Positions 23,319 through 29,278 of a stretch of 29,278 bases of DNA are shown here, piece by piece (position 1 is the first letter of the stretch; each line of letters begins with the position of its first letter). Made by a program: the position numbers and the translations under genes. The DNA is taken from NCBI GenBank assembly GCA_002309175.1, contig DBWX01000001.1:1-29278 (forward strand), in the 5' to 3' direction. Under the pieces are notes generated by a model. The model saw only the letters and a list, made by a program, of their open reading frames with translations, had not been told where the DNA came from and ran no database searches. The stretch comes from Ruminococcaceae bacterium UBA1227 (GTDB lineage Bacteria; Bacillota; Clostridia; Oscillospirales; Acutalibacteraceae).

Positions 23319-25700
23319 ATGAATTTATCAAAGAGATGGCTCGCCGAATTCGTCGACGTAAAAGCCGAAGACAGAGATTTCGCGGAAGCACTCACACTCT
23401 CAGGCTCAAAGGTTGAGGCCTATGAGCACGAGGGCGCAAAGCTCGAGAACATCGTTGTCGGACAGGTAAAATCAATCGAGCGTCACCCCGACTCTGACCA
23501 CCTCTGGGTATGTCAGGTCGATGACGGCTCAGGCGAGATTGTTCAGATAGTCACAGGTGCGCAGAACGTACACGAGGGTGACTTTGTCCCCGTAGCGCGC
23601 CACAAGTCGGTCATCGCCTCCGGCGACAAGATTACTGCCGGCAAGCTTCGCGGCGTGGAGTCGCGCGGCATGCTCTGCTCGGTCGCCGAGCTCGGTCTCA
23701 CAACCCATGACTTCCCCTACGCCATCGAGGACGGTATCTTCATCCTCGGCGACGACTGCGACCGCATTCCCGGCCGCGACATCCGCGAAGCCACGGGCTT
23801 TGACGACACTGTTGTCGAATTCGAAATCACTTCAAACAGACCCGACTGTCTGTCAATAATCGGCCTTGCCCGTGAGACGGCGGCCACATACAACACAGAA
23901 CTTAAACTCCACGAGCCGGAAGTAAAACCCGGTCACGGAAATGTCAGTGATCTTCTCAAAGTTGACATTGAAGTTCCGGACAAATGCTACAGATACTGCG
24001 GCGCGGTCGTTGAGAACGTACGCGTGGCCCCCTCACCCCGCTGGATGAGAGAGCGCCTTCGCGCCTGCGGTGTAAGACCGATAAACAACATCGTTGACAT
24101 AACAAACTATGTCATGCTCGAATACGGCCAGCCCATGCACGCCTTCGACCTGCGTTTCCTCAAGGGAAACCATGTCGTAGTCAGAAACGCAAAGGCCGGT
24201 GAGACAATCACCACACTCGACGGCGAAGAGCGCGCTCTCACCGAGGAGATGATGGTAATTGCCGACGAAGAAAAACCAGCCGCAGTTGCAGGCGTAATGG
24301 GCGGCGAGTACTCCGGTATCATGGATGATACCACCACCATAGTATTCGAGTCCGCCTGCTTCAACGGCATAGCCGTTCGCCGCGCAGCGAAGGGTCTCGG
24401 CATGCGCACGGAGTCCTCTGCCCGCTTTGAGAAGCAGCTCAACCCGGACGACTGTGACACCTGCCTTCGCCGCGCTTTAGAGCTTATTCAGCTCCTCGAC
24501 GCAGGCGACGTTGTCGACGGCATAGTAGACAACTACGCAAACCCGAAAGAGCCCGTAACACTGCCTTTCGAGCCCGAATGGACAAATAAATTCATCGGTG
24601 TGGACGTGCCTGCCGACGAACAGAAACGTATTCTCGAAAAGATCGGTTTCACTGTTGAAAACGGCACGATAACCGTTCCTAACTTCAGAATAGACATAGC
24701 CCATCAGGCAGACATCTCAGAGGAGATTGCCCGCTTCTACGGCTACAACAACATTCCTAACCGTGAACTCTCAGGTGTGGCAAAAGCCACCCTTACAAAA
24801 CGCCAGAAGTTCGAGCGCACCCTCGAGAGAACAGCCATGAGCTGTGGCCTCTCCGAAATTCAGACCTTCTCATTCATCAGCCCGAAGTCATATGACAAGA
24901 TCAGACTGCCCAAGGACAATCCTCACAGAAACTGCGTAGTCATAAGCAATCCTTTGGGTGAGGACACGAGTGTCATGCGTACGACCGCCGTACCTTCAAT
25001 GCTTGAGGTACTCGGCCGCAACTACTCGAGGAAGAATGAAAAGGCCGCTCTTTACGAGCTTGCAACCGTTTACATCCCGAACGGCCCGGATGAACTTCCG
25101 GACGAGAACAAGAACTTAGTCTTCGGTATGTACGGCAAGGGCTGTGACTTCTACAAAATCAAAGGCATCGTCGAGGAAATCCTCGCCGTTTCCGGAATTA
25201 AGGACTTCAATGTCGAGCCGAAGAAGGATGCTCCCGCGTTCCACCCCGGCAGAACGGCCGAATTCACGCTCGAAGGAAAGCTTCTCGCTGTCTGCGGTGA
25301 AGTTCACCCCGAAGTTCTCGACAACTACGGCATCGGCACACGCGCTTACGTCGCCATGATAGATGTCGAATATCTCTTTGAGAAATCCGACCTCGTCCGC
25401 GTCTATAAGCCGCTTCCGAAATTCCCTGCGACGACGCGTGACCTCGCCTTCGTCGTGGACGCCGACATGCCTGTCCTCCGTATAGAAAAGGCCATATCAG
25501 CGGCCACAGGCAGGATTCTCGAAAGAATTGAGCTCTTCGACGTATATCAGGGCGCCCAGGTCGGCGAGAACAAGAAATCCGTCGCCTTCAACCTCCGCTT
25601 CAGAAGCGCAGAGCACACCCTGACTGACGAGGAGTGCAACGCCGCCGTAAGCAAGGCAATGAAGGCCGCAGAGGCTCTCGGAGCCATTCTCAGAAGCTGA
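23319..25700 (+). CDS. pheT: Phenylalanyl-tRNA synthetase beta subunit
   Basis: PheT carries tRNA binding and editing of tyrosyl-tRNA-Phe. The 793-residue length is standard. In order: an N-terminal tRNA-binding OB-fold (VVGQVKSIERHPDSDHLWVC, about 45-65), the B3/B4 editing core (EFEITSNRPDCLSIIGLARE; INNIVDITNYVMLEYGQPMH), the B5 domain near 410-470, the catalytic-like core (ADISEEIARFYGYNNIP; SNPLGEDTSVMRT), and the C-terminal anticodon-binding FDX-ACB domain from about 700 (KFPATTRDLAFVVD, ending AEALGAILRS). AAGGAGGTG precedes the ATG. No terminator is visible before the ireB promoter, so some read-through into ireB is possible. Confidence 0.98.
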   Translation: MNLSKRWLAEFVDVKAEDRDFAEALTLSGSKVEAYEHEGAKLENIVVGQVKSIERHPDSDHLWVCQVDDGSGEIVQIVTGAQNVHEGDFVPVARHKSVIASGDKITAGKLRGVESRGMLCSVAELGLTTHDFPYAIEDGIFILGDDCDRIPGRDIREATGFDDTVVEFEITSNRPDCLSIIGLARETAATYNTELKLHEPEVKPGHGNVSDLLKVDIEVPDKCYRYCGAVVENVRVAPSPRWMRERLRACGVRPINNIVDITNYVMLEYGQPMHAFDLRFLKGNHVVVRNAKAGETITTLDGEERALTEEMMVIADEEKPAAVAGVMGGEYSGIMDDTTTIVFESACFNGIAVRRAAKGLGMRTESSARFEKQLNPDDCDTCLRRALELIQLLDAGDVVDGIVDNYANPKEPVTLPFEPEWTNKFIGVDVPADEQKRILEKIGFTVENGTITVPNFRIDIAHQADISEEIARFYGYNNIPNRELSGVAKATLTKRQKFERTLERTAMSCGLSEIQTFSFISPKSYDKIRLPKDNPHRNCVVISNPLGEDTSVMRTTAVPSMLEVLGRNYSRKNEKAALYELATVYIPNGPDELPDENKNLVFGMYGKGCDFYKIKGIVEEILAVSGIKDFNVEPKKDAPAFHPGRTAEFTLEGKLLAVCGEVHPEVLDNYGIGTRAYVAMIDVEYLFEKSDLVRVYKPLPKFPATTRDLAFVVDADMPVLRIEKAISAATGRILERIELFDVYQGAQVGENKKSVAFNLRFRSAEHTLTDEECNAAVSKAMKAAEALGAILRS

Positions 25701-25709
25701 AATTATTCG

Positions 25710-25749
25710 TTGTAAAGTAAGCAATAATAATGTATAATGTACTTTACAA
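25710..25749 (+). promoter_or_regulatory. ireB promoter embedded in an inverted repeat
   Basis: TTGTAA (25710-25715), 17-base spacer, TATAAT (25733-25738): an excellent sigma-A promoter. The 10-base arms TTGTAAAGTA (25710-25719) and TACTTTACAA (25740-25749) are exact inverted copies; the left one covers the -35 and the right one the likely start point. This is the arrangement expected of an operator, though the binding protein is unknown. Confidence 0.75.
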
Positions 25750-25769
25750 ATCCGCTTGGAGGTGTAAAC

Positions 25770-26015
25770 ATGACCGATAAGACAATACAGTTCTCGATCA
25801 AGGAAGATTCCGACGCCCAGATGAAAGCGATTTTAGGCGAAGTTTACGAAGCCTTGAAGGAAAAAGGTTACAACCCCATCAGCCAGATCGTGGGTTATAT
25901 CCTTTCCGAGGACCCGACATACATTACGACTCACAACAATGCCAGAAGCCTCATCAGAAAGATTGACAGGGATGAGCTTCTCCAGACATTGGTACGTGAG
26001 TTCCTGAAAGGATGA
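25770..26015 (+). CDS. ireB: IreB-family regulator (UPF0297/DUF965)
   Basis: An 81-residue protein that matches IreB along its whole length: MTDKTIQF, then EVYEALKEKGYNPISQIVGY, ILSEDPTYITTHNNARSLIR and DELLQTLVREFL. In Enterococcus, IreB is a substrate of the PASTA-type Ser/Thr kinase IreK and acts in cell-wall stress and cephalosporin response. The N-terminal TDKT (T2, T5) aligns with the TDET threonines reported as phosphorylated there. The ATG at 25770 has GGAGGTG upstream; an in-frame ATG 11 codons earlier overlaps the promoter and is rejected. In Bacillus and relatives the next gene is normally ruvX, but here it is an unrelated small protein. Kinase and phosphatase are not in the window. 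Confidence 0.95.
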   Translation: MTDKTIQFSIKEDSDAQMKAILGEVYEALKEKGYNPISQIVGYILSEDPTYITTHNNARSLIRKIDRDELLQTLVREFLKG

Positions 26016-26021
26016 CGCACA

Positions 26022-26318
26022 TTGGCTGCAAAAAAGGATGAGTTTCTCACCTACAAGGGCAGACCTTTGGTAAGAAACGGCAACACGCTCTACTACGGCA
26101 ACATGTTCGATCCGTACGTCATAATGCTCACAATCAAGAGCACGAAGAAGGACGGCGACATGGAGATGGCCGACAAAGTCACAATTCAGCTCATCTCAAC
26201 CGACCCGGATATCTCCCCCGCAAAGGCAATCATCAAGACCTCGGAGAAGACCGGACTCTACAATGCCATGGACATAGGTTCCATCTGGCTCGAGCGTGCG
26301 CTTAAAGACGCCGAATAA
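26022..26318 (+). CDS. Uncharacterised small protein in an operon with ireB
   Basis: A 98-residue soluble protein (about 11 kDa), no signal peptide or membrane helix. The start appears to be TTG at 26022, with AAAGGA about nine bases upstream overlapping the ireB stop; no in-frame ATG allows a sensible N-terminus. After a short lysine-rich lead, the segments are FLTYKGRPLVRNGNTLYYGN, YVIMLTIKSTK, VTIQLISTDP and a C-terminal IGSIWLERALKDAE. The pattern suggests a small beta-rich fold with a final helix. I recall similar proteins next to ireB in other Clostridia, but not a named family. It shares the ireB promoter and ends at a strong terminator. Function unknown; a link with IreB signalling is only inferred from position. 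Confidence 0.8.
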   Translation: MAAKKDEFLTYKGRPLVRNGNTLYYGNMFDPYVIMLTIKSTKKDGDMEMADKVTIQLISTDPDISPAKAIIKTSEKTGLYNAMDIGSIWLERALKDAE

Positions 26319-26325
26319 AAAAATA

Positions 26326-26358
26326 AAAGCTCCCCGAATCGGGGAGCTTTATTTTTTT
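26326..26358. terminator. Bidirectional terminator between ireB operon and yigZ
   Basis: An 11-base-pair stem, AAAGCTCCCCG with CGGGGAGCTTT and an AAT loop, is flanked by A-tract and T-tract. It lies between convergent stops. The T-tract reaches into the yigZ stop codon. Confidence 0.93.
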
Positions 26359-26974
26359 AAGCTTTATCGAAAATGACAGGTCCGGTACTGAAGGTGCCTT
26401 TGCCGAGGGTGAGGTCGGCGAACTTCTCGGCGAATAGAGGCAGAAACTCCTCGGGGATGAGGAATTTCACACGTACGGCGTCGGCGAAGTCAGTATCGGT
26501 GACCTTGCCGGAGAGCTCTGCAATGAGCGCGGGCAGGCGTCCGTAGAGGTTGTAGTCGAGCATCGTTTCACAGCTTGTGAAACTGCGCATCTCGACTATG
26601 CCTGCCGCCTGCAGCGCTATGGAGGCCGCGTGGGAGTAGGCGCGCACGAGGCCGCCTCCGCCCAGGAGTATGCCGCCGAAGTAACGTGTCACAACGACCA
26701 CGCAGTCCGTGACACCCTGCTTTTTGAGCACATCGAGAGTCGGCACACCGGCCGTGCCCTGCGGTTCTCCGTCATCGGAGTAGCGCTGAGCGTTGCCCTC
26801 ACGAAGGACGTAGGCATAGACATTGTGCTTTGCGTCCCAGTGCTTCTTGCGGATTTCCTCAATAAAGGCTGTCGCCTCAGCCTCTGTCGTGACCGGCTTC
26901 GCATAGCCTATGAAACGCGAGCGCTTTTCGGTAAACTCATCCTGCGCCGCGTTTTCTATTGTCAGATATTTCAT
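26357..26974 (-). CDS. YigZ/IMPACT-family protein
   Basis: A 205-residue member of the YigZ/YvyE family, with an N-terminal domain related to eukaryotic IMPACT. The biochemical role in bacteria is not settled. The hallmark SDDGEPQGTAGVP lies at residues 66-78, preceded by EKRSRFIGYAKPV and HNVYAYVL and followed by VVVTRYFGGILLGGGGLVRAYS. The C-terminal domain (about 135-205) has the ferredoxin-like DUF1949 layout. I chose the ATG at 26974 because GGTGA lies five bases upstream; an earlier in-frame ATG would begin in the rpmE terminator. It may be expressed by read-through of that terminator or by its own weak promoter, which I could not identify. Confidence 0.92.
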   Translation of the reverse strand: MKYLTIENAAQDEFTEKRSRFIGYAKPVTTEAEATAFIEEIRKKHWDAKHNVYAYVLREGNAQRYSDDGEPQGTAGVPTLDVLKKQGVTDCVVVVTRYFGGILLGGGGLVRAYSHAASIALQAAGIVEMRSFTSCETMLDYNLYGRLPALIAELSGKVTDTDFADAVRVKFLIPEEFLPLFAEKFADLTLGKGTFSTGPVIFDKA

Positions 26975-26992
26975 GCCGGTCACCCCCTGCCG

Positions 26993-27026
26993 TATAAAAA
27001 CATAAGCCGACACATGTGTGTCGGCT
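26993..27026 (-). terminator. Terminator of rpmE
   Basis: A nine-base-pair stem AGCCGACAC with GTGTCGGCT (27005-27013, 27018-27026) and a four-base loop lies eight bases after the rpmE stop and is followed on the minus strand by TTATGTTTTTAT. The T-run is broken, so some read-through into yigZ is likely. Confidence 0.8.
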
Positions 27027-27034
27027 CGAATGTT

Positions 27035-27244
27035 TTATTTCTGCTGTGCCTTTTCAAAACGCTTGTTGAATCTGTCTACGCGTCCGCCTGTGTCAACAAG
27101 CTTCTGCTTACCTGTGAAGAACGGGTGACAGTTTGAGCAAATATCTACACGGAGATTCTCCTTCGTAGAAGCAGTCTCGATTGTAGCACCGCATGCGCAC
27201 TTAACCGTTGTAGGTGCGTAGTTCGGGTGGATTCCCTCTTTCAT
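27035..27244 (-). CDS. rpmE: Ribosomal protein L31, zinc-binding type
   Basis: A 69-residue large-subunit protein. The four cysteines C16, C18, C36 and C39 (VKCACGATI and DICSNCHPFFTGKQ) mark the zinc-containing form rather than the zinc-free RpmE2 paralogue expressed under zinc limitation. MKEGIHPNY is the normal start, with GAGGTGA seven bases upstream of the ATG. The gene has its own strong promoter and terminator and so looks like a single-gene unit. Confidence 0.98.
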   Translation of the reverse strand: MKEGIHPNYAPTTVKCACGATIETASTKENLRVDICSNCHPFFTGKQKLVDTGGRVDRFNKRFEKAQQK

Positions 27245-27288
27245 TTTCGTTCACCTCGAGTCTAAAATCTTAAGTAAAACACTCGTGC

Positions 27289-27317
27289 ATTTTAACACAA
27301 TGAGTGATAAAAATCAA
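27289..27317 (-). promoter_or_regulatory. rpmE promoter
   Basis: Minus-strand TTGATT (27317-27312), 17-base spacer ending in TGT, TAAAAT (27294-27289), an extended -10 promoter. The -35 lies only nine bases past the end of ftsZ. No terminator is seen between ftsZ and rpmE. Confidence 0.75.
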
Positions 27318-27325
27318 CAACTAAA

Positions 27326-28477
27326 TCAGCTTCTGCTTGAGAAAATATCATCAAGGGCATCAAAATAGCCGTCGTCCATGCCGAATCCGCCTGCAGATGA
27401 GGAACCTGTGTCCTCACCGAAGCCCATGATATCGTCATCGGAAGCCATGATATTTGTGATATCCTCATGGGAATCGCTGTCTTCAGCAACTTCCTTGACA
27501 GCCTTTGCGTGCTTGAAGCCCTCGGGGCCGAAGCCTGTGGCAACGACTGTAACGATAATCTCATCCTGAAGTGATGTGTCGAAGCTGACACCCCAGATGA
27601 TGTTTGCATCCGGATGAGCCGCACCGGAAATGAGTTCGGAGGCCTGAGTTACTTCGTCAAGACCTACATCAGGAGAAGCCGTTATTGAGATGATGACGCC
27701 GTGAGCGCCGTCGATTGTTGTTTCAAGAAGAGGACTTGTAATAGCCAGGTTGGCAGCAGCCTCGGCCTTGTCCTTGCCGGATGCACGGCCGACGCCCATG
27801 TGGGCCTGTCCTGCATCGCGCATGATAGAGCTTACATCTGCAAAGTCGAGGTTGATGTAACCTGCGTTTGCAACGAGCTCTGAGATTGACTTGACGCCCT
27901 GGCGAAGGATATCGTCTGCAGCATCAAATGCGTTGGCGAGAGTGATTTTCTCACCGGAGAGAAGTTTAAGTCTTTCGTTGGGAATTACGATAAGGCTGTC
28001 AACGTTCTTTGCGAGTTCCTTGATACCGGCCTCAGCCTGCTCCATACGGTGCTTGCCTTCGAAGCTGAAAGGCTTTGTGACGATACCGACAGTGAGGATA
28101 CCCATCTCTTTTGCAGTAGCTGCAATGATGGGAGCCGCGCCTGTACCTGTGCCGCCGCCCATACCGGCTGTAATGAAGATCATGTCAGTGCCCTTGAGAG
28201 CATCTGTGATAATGTCCTTGCTCTCCTCGGCTGCGCGCTGTCCGATTTCGGGACGGGCGCCTGCACCCTGACCTCTTGTTACTTTCTCGCCTATTTGAAT
28301 CTTATGAGTTGCCTGTGACTGAAGGAGAACGTGCTTATCGGTGTTGATTGCGATAAACTCGACACCCTTGATGTCGGATCTTATCATGCGGTTTACAGCA
28401 TTTCCGCCGCCGCCGCCGATACCGATTACTTTAATCTGTACAACGCTCTCAAAATCAGCTGCCATTTCAAATCCCAT
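27326..28477 (-). CDS. ftsZ: Cell division protein FtsZ
   Basis: FtsZ is the tubulin-like GTPase that builds the division ring. The 383-residue protein has the N-terminal GTP site (VIGIGGGGGNAVNRM near 17-31), the tubulin signature GGGTGTG at 107-113, NERL at 167-170 and the T7 loop NLDFADV at 209-215. The second domain carries IISITASPDVGLDEVTQA and IIVTVVATGF. The linker is short and acidic, and the tail ends DDGYFDALDDIFSSRS, not the usual DIPAFLRKR-type peptide that binds FtsA/SepF. The ATG at 28477 has GGAGGAAG four bases upstream. A TATAAT lies about 85 bases upstream. It follows an ftsQ-like gene, as expected in a division/cell-wall cluster. Confidence 0.98.
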   Translation of the reverse strand: MGFEMAADFESVVQIKVIGIGGGGGNAVNRMIRSDIKGVEFIAINTDKHVLLQSQATHKIQIGEKVTRGQGAGARPEIGQRAAEESKDIITDALKGTDMIFITAGMGGGTGTGAAPIIAATAKEMGILTVGIVTKPFSFEGKHRMEQAEAGIKELAKNVDSLIVIPNERLKLLSGEKITLANAFDAADDILRQGVKSISELVANAGYINLDFADVSSIMRDAGQAHMGVGRASGKDKAEAAANLAITSPLLETTIDGAHGVIISITASPDVGLDEVTQASELISGAAHPDANIIWGVSFDTSLQDEIIVTVVATGFGPEGFKHAKAVKEVAEDSDSHEDITNIMASDDDIMGFGEDTGSSSAGGFGMDDGYFDALDDIFSSRS

Positions 28478-28561
28478 AGAGCTTCCTCCTATTAATCAGT
28501 TCCCGTTTATAAAACAGTTTAATATTCAGTAATAGATATATTATTACATATATAAATACAC

Positions 28562-28588
28562 ATTATATAGTATCATAACAATTAACAA
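28562..28588 (-). promoter_or_regulatory. Possible ftsZ promoter in an AT-rich spacer
   Basis: Minus-strand TATAAT at 28567-28562, with TTGTTA (28588-28583) only 15 bases upstream; a poorer -35 lies at the normal distance. It would give an approximately 75-base leader to ftsZ. No terminator follows the upstream gene, so read-through from it is also likely. Confidence 0.45.
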
Positions 28589-28602
28589 ATTTCAATACTT
28601 CT

Positions 28603-29278
28603 TTATGGTTGATTTGTTGTGGTTTCTTTAACCGTTGTACGCGCAACCTGGATTTTTTCGCCGGCGGAATTCGTCATTGTCTCGCCCTCCGGCTCGGTGG
28701 TGGTTTCACCCTCAGGAGTGGTCTCTCCCTCCGCTGCAGTGGTGGGTTCGGTCGTGGTCGGCTTCGTCGTTGTCTCAGGCTGGAAATAAGCCTTCTTGTC
28801 TATTGTGAGGTCAATTACTCCCCTCTGGTCAGGTTCGGCCGCATCCTGGTCTTTTATGACCTTCGCGGCGAACGCCATCTTGCTGTCAAGGTTTGTAATG
28901 GAACCTACCTTTACATCTATTCTGTTCTCATAACGCATGGTTATGTTGTATACGTCTTTAAGGTTGAGTTCGGTTATTCCGGTAATGCTGTTTTCAATGA
29001 AAAGATTCATTATCTCAGTGTAGATGCTGAGGGTCTTTTCGGAGTCAAATTCAACTGTTTTTCCAAGTTTTGCGCTCTTCACCTTTACACCTTTCAGGGT
29101 GACAAGGTCGTCATTGTAGAGAACATAAACCGGTTTTTCGGGCTCCGGCTCCTTTACGGGTGACTGAGCCACATTGCCGCCCGGCGTGGCATAGACCATC
29201 TCGCCGTTGCCGGTGGCGGAATTTTCGGCACCGCCTTCGGGTGCCGCTGCGGCCTCCCCTGCCGGATCTGCCGGATCA
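28603..29278 (-). CDS. ftsQ: FtsQ/DivIB-like division protein, C-terminal part (runs off window)
   Basis: FtsQ/DivIB is a single-span membrane protein that scaffolds the divisome. Only the last 225 codons are in the window; the N-terminus, membrane helix and POTRA domain are outside. The beta-domain pattern is visible: DLVTLKGVKVKSAKLGKTVE, SITGITELNLKDVYNITMRY, ENRIDVKVGSITNLDSKMAF and QRGVIDLTIDKKAYFQPE. The first 40 residues seen are an Ala/Gly/Glu/Pro-rich stretch inserted before YVLYNDD. The last 55 are a Thr/Glu/Pro-rich tail (repeats such as TTTEPTT and GETTPEGETTTEPEGE). Position directly before ftsZ supports the assignment. The call rests on the C-terminal pattern and context, not on the full domain set. 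Confidence 0.8.
   Translation of the reverse strand, partial: DPADPAGEAAAAPEGGAENSATGNGEMVYATPGGNVAQSPVKEPEPEKPVYVLYNDDLVTLKGVKVKSAKLGKTVEFDSEKTLSIYTEIMNLFIENSITGITELNLKDVYNITMRYENRIDVKVGSITNLDSKMAFAAKVIKDQDAAEPDQRGVIDLTIDKKAYFQPETTTKPTTTEPTTAAEGETTPEGETTTEPEGETMTNSAGEKIQVARTTVKETTTNQP

Noticed and set aside
28478..28602. AT-rich stretch upstream of ftsZ as a replication origin or attachment site
   Set aside because: No DnaA boxes, repeats or integrase are seen; a promoter and AT-rich leader explain it.
28686..28790. Thr/Glu-coding repeats at the ftsQ end as a tandem DNA repeat
   Set aside because: The similarity is at residue level with varied codons; no regular DNA unit repeats, so it is reported as a low-complexity tail only.
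1..29278. Mobile elements, CRISPR arrays, tRNA or rRNA genes, defence islands
   Set aside because: No repeat-spacer pattern, transposase or integrase motifs, terminal repeats or RNA-gene signatures were found by reading both strands.

Overview
The window is ordinary-looking core chromosome from a Firmicute of class Clostridia, probably Oscillospiraceae/Ruminococcaceae-like. The evidence is AddAB instead of RecBCD, a T-box leader before pheST, an IreB protein (part of the PASTA-kinase pathway), strong AGGAGG-type ribosome sites, sigma-A promoters with TTGNNN-17-TATAAT spacing, and many U-tract terminators. Genes are closely packed, mostly full length, and of moderate GC content with similar codon use throughout. 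I see no transposase, phage, CRISPR, tRNA or rRNA gene. This placement is inferred from gene content; no search was run.

Layout. 1-373 (-): 5' end of murC, cut by the window edge. 545-7388 (+): addB and addA, a translationally coupled pair for double-strand-break repair, ended by a strong hairpin. 7478-7945 (+): a DUF2442-HTH regulator with its own promoter and terminator. 7987-11089 (-): a two-component pair (OmpR-type regulator, then a large multi-pass histidine kinase). 11203-19832 (-): a tightly packed eight-gene run from one extended -10 promoter, tmk, GNAT acetyltransferase, DJ-1/PfpI protein, mltG, U32 protein, dgt-like HD hydrolase, dnaG, rpoD, ended by the terminator after rpoD. 20024-21939 (-): acpS and the fused NAD(P)HX repair enzyme, ended by two tandem terminators. 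21995-25700 (+): T-box-controlled pheS-pheT. 25710-26318 (+): ireB plus an uncharacterised 98-residue protein. 26357-27244 (-): yigZ-type protein and rpmE. 27326-29278 (-): ftsZ, preceded by the 3' part of an ftsQ/divIB-like gene cut by the window edge.

How the genes fit together. The long minus-strand operon joins dTMP phosphorylation (tmk), dNTP hydrolysis (dgt), primer synthesis (dnaG) and the main sigma factor (rpoD), with a glycan-strand terminase (mltG) and a probable tRNA/rRNA hydroxylation enzyme (U32). It thus puts DNA replication, transcription and wall growth under one promoter. The ftsQ-ftsZ and murC ends belong to division and wall synthesis, and IreB links to wall-stress signalling by a PASTA kinase.

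No wholly new system is evident. The best leads are the conserved-looking protein after ireB in the place where ruvX is often found, the inverted repeat around the ireB promoter, the DUF2442-HTH gene without a partner, the unusual FtsZ tail, and the six-segment sensor kinase. The only gene-free stretch over 300 bases (21940-22286) is filled by two back-to-back promoters and the T-box leader.
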